In this document: positions 54,750 to 64,000 of the stretch, one piece after another
Numbering within the stretch: the first letter of the stretch is position 1
Layout of the letters: the number at the start of each line of letters is the position of its first letter
Origin: Bacillus sp. FJAT-14578
GTDB taxonomy: Bacteria > Bacillota > Bacilli > Bacillales > Bacillaceae_H
Direction of reading: 5' to 3'
DNA length: 64,000 nt
Assembly: GCF_000504165.1 (NCBI RefSeq)
Contig: NZ_AYSE01000007.1
Coordinates: 372,001-436,000, forward strand
Notes under the pieces: model-generated
The model's input: the letters and a program-made list of their open reading frames with translations, nothing else
Databases searched by the model: none
What the model was told of the DNA's origin: nothing
Position numbers and translations under genes: made by a program

Positions 54750-56660
54750 TTAAATTTTCCCTTGTTTTTTCAAAATTTGTTCCATCTCTGAAACAAGGGA
54801 ATCAAAATAACTCAATACATGTTCGATTGGTTTTGGGGAAGTCATATCCACTCCTGCTTTTTGCAGCAATTGGATGGGATAATCAGAGGTTCCTGCGGCC
54901 AGAAAGTTCAAGTAGCGTTTTGTTGCTTCACCTGTCGGGTCTTCTTTCATTTGTTTAACAAGTTCAAAAGCGGCAGCCATGGAAGTAGCGTATTTATATA
55001 CGTAGTACTGTGAGTAGAAGTGGGAAATCCGAGACCATCCGACACCGGCTAGTTCGTCCACTTTATAAGACGGCCCATGATACTTTTGGAGGACATTTGA
55101 CCACATCTCGTTCAACGTCTGGGCTGTTAAGCTTTCCTTATTGCGGACTTTGTCATGGATCTTTTTTTCAAATTCGGAATACATCGTCTGAAAATAAACC
55201 GTTCCTCGAATCGTATCGATTTGCTTATTAATTAAAAACAATTTTTCATCATCTGTTTTGGCTTTGTTGATCAGATAGTCCATCATGATGAGTTCGTTGG
55301 CGGTGGAAGCCACTTCGGCCGTGAAAATGGATTGGCCCGCATGATGGTAAGGCTGCTTTTCATTCGTATAGACCGAATTCATTGCATGTCCCATTTCATG
55401 TGCGACGGTAAGCATGTCATTCAATGAACCGTCGTGGTTAAGTAAAATGAAGGGATGTGTATCATATGTGTCCCAATTATAGGCTCCTGTTGCCTTGTTC
55501 TTTTTGGGGTATACGTCCAGCCATCGGTTTTGAAATCCTGTATTTACTTTTTGGACGTAGTCTTTTCCGAGAGGCTGGAGTCCTTCCAATATCGTTGATT
55601 GAGCTTTTTCAATCGGAAATTTCATGTTCGTCACGACCGACTGATCGACAAGCGGAACATACATATCATAGGCGTGTACTTGATCGAGTTTTAATACCCT
55701 TTTTCTTAAATCAATGTATCGATGCAGGGAAGACAGGTTTTCATTGACTGTTAAAAGAAGATTGTCAAATACGCTTGCCGGAATAAAACCGCTGGAGAGA
55801 CTGGCATCTAATCCAGATTTGTAATGCCTCGCATCGGCAAGCAGCTCATCGGCTTTGACTGAACCGAATAGGGAAGCCGCTGCTGTATGTTTAATGCGGT
55901 CATAGCTTGTGAAAAAAGCTCTAAAGGCCCTTTTCCGGTAATCACGGTTTAGGTGTTCTAACTCTGTGGGATAGGTACTTTCAGATATCTTCACGCTTTG
56001 ACCGTCCGGATGTTTAATACTTTCATATTCGACATCTCCTACCGACGCATTGTCATAAATCTGTTCCGGCACGCCTGTAAGAGGAGAGAGTCTGGCAAGT
56101 AAAGCTTCTTCCTTTTTAGATAAGGTATGTGCCTTTTGACGATGGGAAGCTTCCAATTGGAGGGTGTAATCTTTCAAACGAGCATCTTTTTTTATCTTTT
56201 TAAATGTTTTATCAGGAAGAGAAAGCAGTTCGGGTTCGATATATGAAACAGTTGCCCCGTAATCCGCATATAACTGCTCTGTAACTGCACATAAAGTGGC
56301 CGCATGTTCATTTTCGATATTCAAATCTTTCATAAGATGGGCGTACAAGTATAGCTTTTCTACTTTTCGGGCCGTCTCCTCATTTAATTTGAAAAGCTGT
56401 AAGAGGGTTTTGGCATTGTCCAGCTTCCCTTCGTATTTGCTTAACTTAGGTAGCAAGGTTTGTTTCACATGTTGTAAATCTTTATTAAAAGTCGTTTGGG
56501 AGTGGTATATATCATTTAAATTCCATGTGTCACTTTCTTGTCTTTGCTCAGCTGCCGAAGGTGTTCCAATCGGTATGGCGCTCGGCGGAGAGAGAACGAG
56601 AAGAGAGGTAACCGATACACATAGAAGAGATGTTTTCATTAAATTAGAACGATTTCCCAT
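54750..56660 (-). CDS. Secreted oligoendopeptidase F (M3B)
   Basis: 636-residue zinc peptidase of the PepF family. The zinc motif HEMGHAMN lies near residue 422 and the downstream GQSIFTAEVASTANELIM provides the third ligand region. Unlike cytoplasmic PepF it has an N-terminal signal peptide (LMKTSLLCVSVTSLLVLSPPSAIPIGTPSAA), so it is probably exported. GGAAGGGG precedes the ATG on the minus strand. Degrades short peptides. Confidence 0.92.
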   Translation of the reverse strand: MGNRSNLMKTSLLCVSVTSLLVLSPPSAIPIGTPSAAEQRQESDTWNLNDIYHSQTTFNKDLQHVKQTLLPKLSKYEGKLDNAKTLLQLFKLNEETARKVEKLYLYAHLMKDLNIENEHAATLCAVTEQLYADYGATVSYIEPELLSLPDKTFKKIKKDARLKDYTLQLEASHRQKAHTLSKKEEALLARLSPLTGVPEQIYDNASVGDVEYESIKHPDGQSVKISESTYPTELEHLNRDYRKRAFRAFFTSYDRIKHTAAASLFGSVKADELLADARHYKSGLDASLSSGFIPASVFDNLLLTVNENLSSLHRYIDLRKRVLKLDQVHAYDMYVPLVDQSVVTNMKFPIEKAQSTILEGLQPLGKDYVQKVNTGFQNRWLDVYPKKNKATGAYNWDTYDTHPFILLNHDGSLNDMLTVAHEMGHAMNSVYTNEKQPYHHAGQSIFTAEVASTANELIMMDYLINKAKTDDEKLFLINKQIDTIRGTVYFQTMYSEFEKKIHDKVRNKESLTAQTLNEMWSNVLQKYHGPSYKVDELAGVGWSRISHFYSQYYVYKYATSMAAAFELVKQMKEDPTGEATKRYLNFLAAGTSDYPIQLLQKAGVDMTSPKPIEHVLSYFDSLVSEMEQILKKQGKI

Positions 56661-56929
56661 AAAAAATCCCCTTCCAATTTTTGAAATGATAGGCTATGAC
56701 TCAGCTTTCCTCGATTCACGCATTTTTATCCCGCATTAAAGATAAAGCGCCAGGGCACTCCACGAACAGGAGTGATGGATTGATTTCGATAAAAAAACTT
56801 GCAATTGATTCAAAAAAAGTGTAAGATAGAAAAGTTGCTGTTTTAAACATCTTCTTTATATTCCTCGAAATGAGTTATTCTACCATTTTTTTAAAATCCC
56901 GATTATTGAAATGTGTATTTTGCTAAACT

Positions 56930-57118
56930 TGATTCATACTGGCGCGGTCATCGGAGCCGTGAGGACGAAAGAGAGGTAGGGCTTTCGTTGTTTTAAGTTG
57001 CAAAATGAATGAATGTATGCTGATTATTTCTTAAAATATAAAGGAAACTTCACTACGTGAGAGGTTTTATTGCTCCTATATAAAAAAAGCTGCCAGAAAT
57101 TCTGGCAGCTTTTTTGCG
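56930..57118 (+). ncRNA. Candidate small RNA with terminator, otherwise gene-free gap
   Basis: The 56661-57413 gap has no supported gene. About 56965-57000 folds (CGAAAG..CTTTCG), and at 57084-57115 there is a strong terminator AAAAGCTGCCAGAA / TTCTGGCAGCTTTTTT though no gene ends there. That pairing suggests a short plus-strand RNA. No clear promoter seen. Another hairpin (TAGAAAATCCGGCATG / its complement) is at 57261-57304. Confidence 0.35.
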
Positions 57119-57332
57119 TTTTTTCTATATACGCTCCACTTAATAACTCGATACACCTTCATCTCAGTGAGAGTCTTTCATAATCGGTCACCCAGACAGC
57201 TTGAACAGGGGCTTTCAAAATGGCTGCCAGCCCTGCAAGGGGGGGGCAGCCGCTTAGGTCTAGAAAATCCGGCATGGCCGTTCTTTGTCATGCCGGATTT
57301 TCTAAATCGATCTATATTTTTTCTGAAAAGTG

Positions 57333-57362
57333 TTGACACATGATTAGAATTGACCTTATAAT
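57333..57362 (+). promoter_or_regulatory. SigA promoter of the aro-hisC-tyrA operon
   Basis: TTGACA (57333-57338), 18-bp spacer, TATAAT (57357-57362), about 50 bases before the first T-box. Confidence 0.85.
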
Positions 57363-57413
57363 ACAAATCATAACAAAGAAACATTAACAAAATCTGGTTT
57401 ACATATATATTTT

Positions 57414-57667
57414 GAGCGACGAAAGGAAACAAGTAGTGCTTTATCTCCCTGTTTTAGAGAGCTGATGGTTGGTGTAAATCAGCACAAAGATAAGCATGAA
57501 TTACAATCCTGGAGCTTCTTTTTCGTAGTAAAGAGTCGATCTTTATGAAGGGAAAGACGGTCATATGATCGTTAACAATGTCAAGAGGTGAACGAATTTG
57601 TTCACAACTAGGGTGGTACCGCGATAATCATCGTCCCTACTGGTTAACCAGTAGGGACTTTTTTATT
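57414..57667 (+). promoter_or_regulatory. T-box leader 1 (probable tyrosine)
   Basis: Contains GCGACGAAAGGAAACAAGTAG stem I start, an AG bulge-like region, the T-box AGGGTGGTACCGCG (57610-57623) and a terminator (GTCCCTACTGG / CCAGTAGGGAC, TTTTTT, 57633-57667). The specifier loop reads ATGAATTACAAT; TAC (57502-57504, Tyr) suits the operon and the A after it. TTA (Leu) is the other reading. Uncharged tRNA should allow read-through. Confidence 0.9.
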
Positions 57668-57692
57668 ATGGTCCATACATAATTTCATAAGC

Positions 57693-57957
57693 AATGAGCA
57701 ACGAAAGGAAACGAGTAGTGCTTTATCTCCCTGTTTTAGAGAGCTGATGGTCGGTGCAAATCAGCACAAAGATAAGCATGAATTACAATCCCGGAGCTTC
57801 TTTTTCGTAGTAAAGAGTCCATCTTTATGAAGGGAAAGACGGTCATACGATCGTTAACAATGTCAAGAGGTGAACAAGTTTGTTCACAATGAGGGTGGTA
57901 CCGCGGTGAAAATCGTCCCTGTCGTTCAAGTAGATACGGCAGGGACGATTTTTTATT
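57693..57957 (+). promoter_or_regulatory. T-box leader 2 (probable tyrosine)
   Basis: Nearly the same sequence as leader 1 over about 220 bases: same stem I, same ATGAATTACAAT specifier region (TAC at 57784-57786), T-box AGGGTGGTACCGCG at 57892-57905. Its terminator arms differ (AAAATCGTCCCTG / CAGGGACGATTTT, 57909-57957). It lies directly before the first aromatic gene. Confidence 0.9.
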
Positions 57958-58098
57958 TTAAGGAGGTGAGGCAAACACAGTCGATTGAGAGGAAATAAAA
58001 ACTTTCTTAGTCGGAAAATTCCTAATATTCTCTTTGTTTATTGATGCAAACACTTGTATTTTAATATAAAAACTACCACAATTCAGGAGGAATAAACC

Positions 58099-59175
58099 AT
58101 GAGCACAAATGAATTAACGGCATTACGAAACAAAATCGATCAAATTAATTTACAGATTTTAAAGTTGTTAAACGAGCGTGGGGAAATTGCTCAAGAAATC
58201 GGCCAGCAAAAGAAAAAGCAAGGGGTTAACCGATTTGATCCAGTTCGCGAAAGAGAAGCGCTCGATTTGATTGCGGAGCATCATAACGGACCGTTTGAAA
58301 TATCTACGATTCAACATATTTTCAAAGAGATCTTCAAAGCGAGCCTTGAATTGCAGGAAGATGATCATCGTAAAGCATTACTTGTTTCCAGAAAAGCCCG
58401 CCCTGAGAATACGATTGTAGATATAAACGGGGAAACGATTGGAGACGGCCAACAGCGTTTCATTATGGGACCATGTGCAGTTGAAAGCTACGAGCAAGTA
58501 AAAGAGGTCGCATTAGCCATGAAAGAACAAGGACTTACACTCATGCGCGGCGGAGCATTCAAGCCTCGTACTTCTCCATATGATTTCCAAGGGTTAGGTG
58601 TGGAAGGACTGCAAATTTTAAGAAAAGTGGCTGATGAAGTGGGAATGTCCATCATCAGTGAAATCGTCACACCGCATGATGTAGAAATCGCTTTAGAATA
58701 TGTGGATGTCATTCAAGTTGGGGCACGTAACATGCAAAATTTCGAACTACTTAAAACAGTCGGAAAAATCAATAAACCTGTGCTGTTAAAACGCGGTCTT
58801 GCAGCTACGATTGAAGAGTTCATTAACGCAGCAGAATACATCATTGCCCAAGGAAATGATCAAATCATCTTATGTGAACGCGGAATTCGCACATACGAAA
58901 AAGCAACAAGAAATACATTGGATATTTCGGCTGTTCCGATTTTAAAGAAAGAGACACATTTGCCGGTTGTAGTGGATGTCACGCACTCTACAGGAAGAAG
59001 AGATTTACTGTTGCCGACGGCTAAAGCGGCACTCGCAATTGGGGCTGATGCCATCATGGCAGAAGTTCACCCGGACCCGGCAGTTGCCTTATCCGATTCA
59101 GCTCAGCAAATGAACATTCCTCAGTTCAACGAGTTCATCAATGAATTGAGCGAGTTTAAAGGAAAGTTGGCATAA
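58099..59175 (+). CDS. aroA: Bifunctional chorismate mutase / DAHP synthase
   Basis: 358 residues. N-terminal AroQ-type chorismate mutase (about 1-85, [20 protein letters not shown]), then a type I-beta DAHP synthase with [38 protein letters not shown] and [15 protein letters not shown]. subtilis AroA(G) has the same fusion, in which the mutase domain senses prephenate for feedback inhibition. Here it heads a tyrosine-type operon with chorismate synthase, hisC and tyrA. AGGAGG precedes the ATG. Confidence 0.96.
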   Translation: MSTNELTALRNKIDQINLQILKLLNERGEIAQEIGQQKKKQGVNRFDPVREREALDLIAEHHNGPFEISTIQHIFKEIFKASLELQEDDHRKALLVSRKARPENTIVDINGETIGDGQQRFIMGPCAVESYEQVKEVALAMKEQGLTLMRGGAFKPRTSPYDFQGLGVEGLQILRKVADEVGMSIISEIVTPHDVEIALEYVDVIQVGARNMQNFELLKTVGKINKPVLLKRGLAATIEEFINAAEYIIAQGNDQIILCERGIRTYEKATRNTLDISAVPILKKETHLPVVVDVTHSTGRRDLLLPTAKAALAIGADAIMAEVHPDPAVALSDSAQQMNIPQFNEFINELSEFKGKLA

Positions 59176-59186
59176 AGTGCACCTTC

Positions 59187-59216
59187 ACTCAGCGGAGGGG
59201 CATCCCCGCTGAGTGT
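59187..59216 (+). other. Intra-operon hairpin between aroA and aroF
   Basis: CACTCAGCGG / CCGCTGAGTG perfect 10-bp stem without a U-tract, between the two genes. Could be a processing or stability element. Confidence 0.6.
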
Positions 59217-59244
59217 TAGTTGAACCTAAAGGAGGAAAAATACG

Positions 59245-60414
59245 ATGAGATATTTAACAGCAGGAGAATCACACGGTCCTCAGCTAACGGTCATTATTGA
59301 AGGGGTACCGGCAGGACTGGAGCTGACAGCAGAAGATATTAACGAAGAGTTGTCAAGACGCCAAAAAGGATACGGGCGCGGAAGGCGTATGCAGATTGAA
59401 AAAGATCAAGTACAAATTTTAAGCGGAGTCAGGCATGGCTTGACACTTGGCTCTCCCATCACGCTTGTTGTCGTGAACGATGATTACAAGCATTGGACGA
59501 AAATTATGGGAGCAGAACCCTTGGAGGACGAATCGGCAGAAATAAAACGGCAAATCACAAGACCGCGTCCAGGACATGCTGACTTAAATGGCGCCATTAA
59601 ATATGGACATCGGGACATGCGCAATGTATTAGAGCGATCTTCAGCAAGGGAGACGACGGTTCGGGTAGCCGCAGGGGCTGTGGCAAAGAAAATTCTCTCG
59701 GAACTGGGTGTCCAAATCGCAGGACATGTCCTTGAAATTGGTGGAGTTCAAGCGAACATTGAATCGTATCCATCTATCGAAGAGATGAAAGAGAGAGTGG
59801 AAACTTCCCCTGTCCGCTGCTTGGATAAAGAGGCGGAGCCGCTGATGATGAAGGCTATCGATGAAGCAAAAGAAAGCGGAGACTCTATCGGAGGTATAGT
59901 GGAAGTTATTGCTGAAGGAATGCCGATTGGGGTAGGAAGCTATACACATTACGACCGGAAGCTGGATTCGAAATTGGCAGGAGCCGTGATGAGCATCAAT
60001 GCTTTTAAAGGTGTTGAAATCGGCGTCGGGTTTGAAGCGGCCCGAATACCGGGAAGTGCTGTGCACGATGAAATCACGTGGAATGAAGAGCAGGGATATG
60101 TGAGAAAAACAAATCGAGCAGGCGGTCTTGAAGGAGGCATGACAACAGGTATGCCAATCGTCATCAGAGGTGTCATGAAGCCGATTCCGACCCTTTACAA
60201 ACCGCTTGAGAGCGTAGATATCGAGACGAAGCAACCGTTTCAAGCGAGCATCGAGCGATCCGATAGCTGTGCAGTGCCGGCTGCGGGTGTTGTCGCCGAA
60301 TCTGTGGTAGCGTGGGAACTCGCCAACGCCCTTGTGGAACAGTTCGGTCAAGACCGCATGGAATGGATTCGCCAAAACATTACGGCTCACGAAAAATACG
60401 CAAGAGAGTTTTGA
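59245..60414 (+). CDS. aroF: Chorismate synthase
   Basis: 389 residues, FMN-dependent elimination of EPSP to chorismate. The signatures [44 protein letters not shown] and [17 protein letters not shown] are intact. Named aroF after B. subtilis (aroC in E. coli). In B. subtilis aroF is followed by aroB and aroH; here hisC follows. Confidence 0.96.
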   Translation: MRYLTAGESHGPQLTVIIEGVPAGLELTAEDINEELSRRQKGYGRGRRMQIEKDQVQILSGVRHGLTLGSPITLVVVNDDYKHWTKIMGAEPLEDESAEIKRQITRPRPGHADLNGAIKYGHRDMRNVLERSSARETTVRVAAGAVAKKILSELGVQIAGHVLEIGGVQANIESYPSIEEMKERVETSPVRCLDKEAEPLMMKAIDEAKESGDSIGGIVEVIAEGMPIGVGSYTHYDRKLDSKLAGAVMSINAFKGVEIGVGFEAARIPGSAVHDEITWNEEQGYVRKTNRAGGLEGGMTTGMPIVIRGVMKPIPTLYKPLESVDIETKQPFQASIERSDSCAVPAAGVVAESVVAWELANALVEQFGQDRMEWIRQNITAHEKYAREF

Positions 60415-60486
60415 TGCCGGGAAAAGCATTCCAACTAATCTCTTAACATAAAAATATCTATAATGAACGAAAGTGAGGAATAAAAG

Positions 60487-61578
60487 ATGAAACCCCAAAT
60501 TTTAATGCTGCAACCATACAAGCCAGGAAAATCCCCCGAAGACATCCAAAAGGAGTATAACGTAGAGAAAGTAGTAAAGCTTGCATCAAATGAAAATCCG
60601 TTCGGATGTTCTCCTCATGTCGAGAGAGCTTTGCAAAACTCTTTTTCTCTTTGTTCATCCTACCCTGATGGCGCAGCGAACGAATTGAGGGAAAAACTTG
60701 CTGGACGTTTAGAGTTGAAAGGAAGCCAGCTTTTGTTTGGAAGCGGATTGGATGAAGTAATCCAAACGATCAGCCGGGCAATGTTACGCGAAGGGGATAA
60801 TATCGTCACCGCTTCGGACACATTCCCCCAATACAAACATCACGCGATTGTAGAGGGGTGTGAAGTTCGTGAAATTCCATTGAAAAATGGAGCGTTCGAT
60901 TTAGATACAATGGCAAATGCAATCGACCTTCGAACGAAGGTAGTTTGGATCTGTAATCCGAATAACCCGACAGGTACGTATGTGAAGGAAGAAGCTCTTG
61001 TTCACTTTTTACGGACCGTTCCAAAGAACACACTCGTCGTCGTGGATGAAGCCTACTATGAATATGTGAACAAGGAGGACTTCCCTCAAACGATTCCTTT
61101 ACTGAAAGAATTTGAGAATTTGTTAGTGCTCCGGACATTTTCAAAGGCGTATGGATTGGCAGCATTTCGAATTGGCTATGCAATCGGAAATGAACAGCTG
61201 ATCGAAAAAATTAACATTGTAAGATTGCCGTTCAACACATCTACGTTCGCTCAAACGGCTGCTGTCACAGCTTTGAAAGATGAAGAATTCTTGCAATTTT
61301 GTGCAGAAGAAAATAGAAAAGGATTAGAGCAATATGCAGAAGCGTTAAAGGAGCTTGAAATCGATTATTACCCTTCGGAGGCGAATTTTATTTTCATTCG
61401 TACGGATAATTCGAAAATGTGGTTTGAACATCTTATCCAAAAAGGGTTCATCGTTCGTCCATTTCCAAGCGGAGTGCGTATTACGATTGGGACGAAAGAA
61501 CAAAATGCAGAAGTTATTTCGATTATAAAGAGTTTAATTACTGCAAAAACACCAATAAAGGCAGGGATTTCATCGTGA
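60487..61578 (+). CDS. hisC: Histidinol-phosphate / aromatic aminotransferase
   Basis: 363-residue PLP aminotransferase of the HisC family. LASNENPFGCSP, NPNNPTGTY, DEAYYEYV and the lysine in RTFSKAYGLAAFRIGYAIG are intact. In Bacillus, HisC acts in both histidine synthesis and the last step of Tyr/Phe formation, which suits its place between aroF and tyrA. Overlaps tyrA by four bases (GTGA). Confidence 0.95.
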   Translation: MKPQILMLQPYKPGKSPEDIQKEYNVEKVVKLASNENPFGCSPHVERALQNSFSLCSSYPDGAANELREKLAGRLELKGSQLLFGSGLDEVIQTISRAMLREGDNIVTASDTFPQYKHHAIVEGCEVREIPLKNGAFDLDTMANAIDLRTKVVWICNPNNPTGTYVKEEALVHFLRTVPKNTLVVVDEAYYEYVNKEDFPQTIPLLKEFENLLVLRTFSKAYGLAAFRIGYAIGNEQLIEKINIVRLPFNTSTFAQTAAVTALKDEEFLQFCAEENRKGLEQYAEALKELEIDYYPSEANFIFIRTDNSKMWFEHLIQKGFIVRPFPSGVRITIGTKEQNAEVISIIKSLITAKTPIKAGISS

Positions 61579-62675
61579 CAAGACGGGTATTGCTGATTGG
61601 TACAGGGCTTATTGGAGGTTCCATCGCGTTGGCGATCAAGAAAGAAGCGGAGGCTGTGATTGTAGGATACGATATTAATAAAGAACAGCTGAACAAAGCT
61701 CGGGAGCTTCAAGTTGTTGATGAAACCGCCTCAAGCTTGCAAGAAGAAGCGGAGAAAGCCAGCTTGATTCTTCTTGCATCACCTGTGGAACAAACGTTAA
61801 AACTGATGAAAAAACTGGCATCTTTCAATTTGAGGGAAGATGTCATCATTTCGGATGTAGGCAGTACAAAGGGAGACATCATGGCACAGGCCAATAACTT
61901 ATGGCAAGGGAATGTGAATTTCATTGGAGGCCACCCAATGGCGGGTTCCCATAAAGCGGGTGTGGAGAGCGCAAAGGCCCATTTATTCGAAAATGCTTTC
62001 TATGTGTTAACCCCTCATTCTTTTACATCTTTTGAGAAAGTTGAAGAACTGAAACGCTGGCTGAAAGGAACCAAGGCTCATTTTCTTGTTTTAGATACAG
62101 AAGAACATGATTACATTACAGGAGTCATTAGCCATTTCCCGCATGTCATCGCGTCTGGATTGGTGAAATTAGCGAAAAAGCATGCGGGAGATAATCCGTT
62201 GATCAGCCTTTTAGCAGCAGGCGGATTTCGTGATATTACGCGCATTGCCTCAAGCAGTCCAAACATGTGGACGGATATCGTCAAGCAAAACCGTCATAAT
62301 GTTCTTCAGCTTTTGGAAGAGTGGATTATGGAAATGCGTCAAGTTCAAAGCGTTTTATTAAACAAAGATGACCGAGCGCTTGCTCGATTTTTTGCGGATG
62401 CAAAAGACTACAGGGATGGGCTGCCCGTTCGTGCAAAAGGAGCGATTCCCGCTTACTATGATTTGCACGTGGACGTTATCGACGTTCCTGGAGCGATCGC
62501 CCGCATCACGACTTTGTTAGCGGAACATGAAATCAGTATTACAAACCTTCATATCATTGAGTCCAGAGAAGGACTGCTTGGAGTGCTGCGCATTAGCTTT
62601 CAGTCGGACGAGGATCGGCTGCAGGCCCAAACGCTGCTCCAGCATCATGAATATAAAACGTATGAAGCGGCCTAA
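61575..62675 (+). CDS. tyrA: Prephenate dehydrogenase
   Basis: 366 residues. N-terminal Rossmann GTGLIGGSIALAIK (about 9-22), catalytic HPMAGSHKAGVESA, then the helical dimer domain and a C-terminal ACT domain (DVIDVPGAIARITTLLAEHEISITNLHI). NAD-dependent step to hydroxyphenylpyruvate; the ACT domain suggests feedback by tyrosine. GTG start overlapping hisC. Ends the T-box operon. Confidence 0.96.
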   Translation: MTRRVLLIGTGLIGGSIALAIKKEAEAVIVGYDINKEQLNKARELQVVDETASSLQEEAEKASLILLASPVEQTLKLMKKLASFNLREDVIISDVGSTKGDIMAQANNLWQGNVNFIGGHPMAGSHKAGVESAKAHLFENAFYVLTPHSFTSFEKVEELKRWLKGTKAHFLVLDTEEHDYITGVISHFPHVIASGLVKLAKKHAGDNPLISLLAAGGFRDITRIASSSPNMWTDIVKQNRHNVLQLLEEWIMEMRQVQSVLLNKDDRALARFFADAKDYRDGLPVRAKGAIPAYYDLHVDVIDVPGAIARITTLLAEHEISITNLHIIESREGLLGVLRISFQSDEDRLQAQTLLQHHEYKTYEAA

Positions 62676-62682
62676 TTAGCGG

Positions 62683-62735
62683 GGAGCTGTCCAAACAGTA
62701 CAACAGACGTACTGTTTGGACAGCTCCTTGTTTTC
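62683..62735 (+). terminator. Terminator of the aro-hisC-tyrA operon
   Basis: 19-bp perfect stem GGAGCTGTCCAAACAGTAC and its complement, seven-base loop, then TTGTTTTC. Confidence 0.9.
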
Positions 62736-62827
62736 ATTCATTTTTGGTTAAATAAAGGGGGACTGAGCATAATAAAGGCAGAAATTAAAATACATATCAA
62801 CTATCCTATGTTAGGTGATGAATGCTT

Positions 62828-64000
62828 ATGTTTCGGAAAAAACTGAAAGCCAGGGGCGGTCAGGAGAAAAAAGAACCTCTGCATAGTATAGAAAATGCAG
62901 CTGTAACAATAGATGCCCTTAGACAACTTTTAGCCAACATGGATGATGCTGAAATCATTGAACGCCAAACTGCTAAAGGGCAAAAGGTTACATTTTTATA
63001 CATAGGAACACTGATAGACCAGGAGCGTTTAAATGAATCTGTTATCGAACCATTGATGCGTTATTCCGATCATACGGTTTATGAATGTATTTCGTCTTCC
63101 AAAATATCAAAAGTCACTACGTTGGAAGACGCACAAAAGCAGTTGATGCTGGGGTCCATTCTTCTGAATGACTCTTTGCAAAATGAATGGTGGGCCGTTC
63201 TTCTCGAAAATCCATTGAGCCGTTCCATCGAAACCTCTGAACAGGAAACCATTTTGTACGGAGCGAAAGACAGCTTTAGTGAACAATTAGAGCAGAACAT
63301 TACATTGATTCGCAGGCGGATTCCTTTGACTCAACTCAAAGCGGAGAAGTTTACTGTGGGTTCTCTAAGTGAAACAACAATTGTACTGATGTACATCGAA
63401 GGATTGACCAATCCTGAATATATTTCTATTGCAAGAAATAGAATCTCCAATATTGATTATGATTTATTTCTTGACTCGTCACAGGTTGCTGCTTTTATGG
63501 AAGATCATACTCACAGCGTATTTCCGCAGTATCAACAAACCGACCGACCTGATGTTTGTGCTTTTTCTTTAGGTTCCGGTAAACTGACCATTTTGGTGAG
63601 CAATACGCCATTTGCGTTAATAGCTCCCATCACGTTTTTTCATCTTTTTCAATCTCCCGAAGATTACATCAATCGCTGGCTGGTTGCGAGTTTTTTGCGG
63701 TGCCTTCGATATTTAAGCTTTTTTCTTTCAGTGACGCTGATACCTATTTATGTGGCGGTAACCACACATCATTATCAGATGATGCCGATGCAAATTCTTT
63801 TTGTCTTAGTGGAATCTAGGAGTAAATTGCCGTTCACCCCATTTTGGGAAGCATTTGTCATATTAATCATCCTGGAAATCATCAAAGAAGCAAGTCTAAG
63901 GATGCCGACAAAATCAAGTCAAACACTAGGGATGATTGGCGGTATTGTCATTGGGCAAGCAGCGGTAGAAGCGGGTTTCGCCAGCAAAGTGCTAATTGTG
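62828..64000 (+). CDS. Spore germination receptor A subunit (GerAA/GerKA family), 5' part
   Basis: 391 residues, running off the right edge. N-terminal cytosolic domain with FLYIGTLIDQERLNESVIEPL and the family blocks ENPLSRSIETSEQETILYGAKDSFSEQLEQNI (split: NPLSRSIETSEQE, GAKDSFSEQL) and LIRRRIP; then membrane segments beginning near residue 295 (YLSFFLSVTLIPIYVAVTTHH). The first membrane helix region and FTPFWEAFVILIILEIIKEASLRMP are diagnostic. Start at 62828, eight bases after AGGTGAT; an ATG six bases earlier is too close. B and C subunits presumably follow outside. Confidence 0.92.
   Translation, partial: MFRKKLKARGGQEKKEPLHSIENAAVTIDALRQLLANMDDAEIIERQTAKGQKVTFLYIGTLIDQERLNESVIEPLMRYSDHTVYECISSSKISKVTTLEDAQKQLMLGSILLNDSLQNEWWAVLLENPLSRSIETSEQETILYGAKDSFSEQLEQNITLIRRRIPLTQLKAEKFTVGSLSETTIVLMYIEGLTNPEYISIARNRISNIDYDLFLDSSQVAAFMEDHTHSVFPQYQQTDRPDVCAFSLGSGKLTILVSNTPFALIAPITFFHLFQSPEDYINRWLVASFLRCLRYLSFFLSVTLIPIYVAVTTHHYQMMPMQILFVLVESRSKLPFTPFWEAFVILIILEIIKEASLRMPTKSSQTLGMIGGIVIGQAAVEAGFASKVLIV

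Noticed and set aside
57966-57998. GTG-started ten-codon frame after T-box 2, a possible leader peptide
   Set aside because: The AGGAG overlaps the GTG with no spacing, and T-box control already explains the leader.
59641-60498. Long open frame (285 codons) on the minus strand
   Set aside because: It lies wholly opposite chorismate synthase, whose motifs are intact; the antisense product is Cys/His/Arg-rich without domains. A shadow of codon bias.

Overview
The window reads as chromosomal DNA from a spore-forming member of the Bacillaceae (Bacillota). The reasons are a caa3-type cytochrome oxidase operon (ctaCDEFG), bacillithiol genes (bshB1, bshA), Bacillus-style neighbours (ypjB-ypjC-ypjD-dapB-mgsA; panBCD-dinG-ypmA-ypmB-aspB-asnS-dnaD-nth-ypoC-ponA-recU-yppC), spore genes (sspM, ypjB, a gerA-type receptor subunit), and Gram-positive riboregulators (SAM riboswitch, T-boxes, a GlpP-type terminator). 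Ribosome binding sites are strong AGGAGG-like sequences. I cannot name the species from the sequence alone.

Layout. 0-5.7 kb: ctaC-D-E-F, a terminator, then ctaG and a ctaM-like DUF420 gene. 5.8-10 kb: an Eis-like acetyltransferase, a hypothetical gene, ylbA (minus), ylbB, ylbC. 10-12.1 kb: ypjB, an ORF-less IS200/IS605-like element with a structured RNA, and the metallopeptidase gene yugP. 12.1-19.2 kb: a repeat block, ypjC (minus), then the compact run ypjD-dapB-mgsA-bshB1-bshA-cca-birA. 19.2-31.9 kb: a MITE-like repeat, panBCD, dinG, a metallo-beta-lactamase-fold pseudoenzyme, ypmA, a second copy of the repeat block, ypmB, aspB, asnS, dnaD, nth, ypoC. 31.9-39.2 kb: ponA and recU (minus), yppC, sspM, yppD, yppE, small genes, yppF, yppG. 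39.2-44.4 kb: a poorly conserved zone of small genes, a truncated membrane gene, a cold-shock gene, a GntR regulator with an EmrE-family transporter, and several tiny basic spore-protein-like genes. 44.6-47 kb: a quaternary-amine or ergothioneine type ABC importer. 47.2-49.8 kb: SAM riboswitch, metI, metC. 49.8-52 kb: hypotheticals, a SIMPL protein, a putP remnant. 52-54.6 kb: glpF-glpK with cre and a GlpP-type terminator. 54.7-56.7 kb: a secreted oligoendopeptidase F (minus). 57.3-62.7 kb: two nearly identical T-boxes followed by DAHP synthase, chorismate synthase, hisC and tyrA. 62.8 kb to the end: the first part of a gerAA/gerKA-type gene.

The genes fall into working groups: terminal oxidase biogenesis; lysine/dipicolinate, bacillithiol, tRNA-end and biotin functions; pantothenate synthesis with aspartate decarboxylation; DNA replication and repair with cell-wall synthesis; methionine transsulfuration under SAM control; glycerol uptake and phosphorylation under catabolite and antitermination control; and tyrosine synthesis under tandem T-box control.

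The most unusual material is intergenic. There is an ORF-less IS605/HEARO-like element, a three-copy double-hairpin family with a conserved loop and covarying arms, a MITE-like family with terminal inverted repeats, and a composite repeat that directly follows stop codons. The tandem duplicated T-box pair is also notable.
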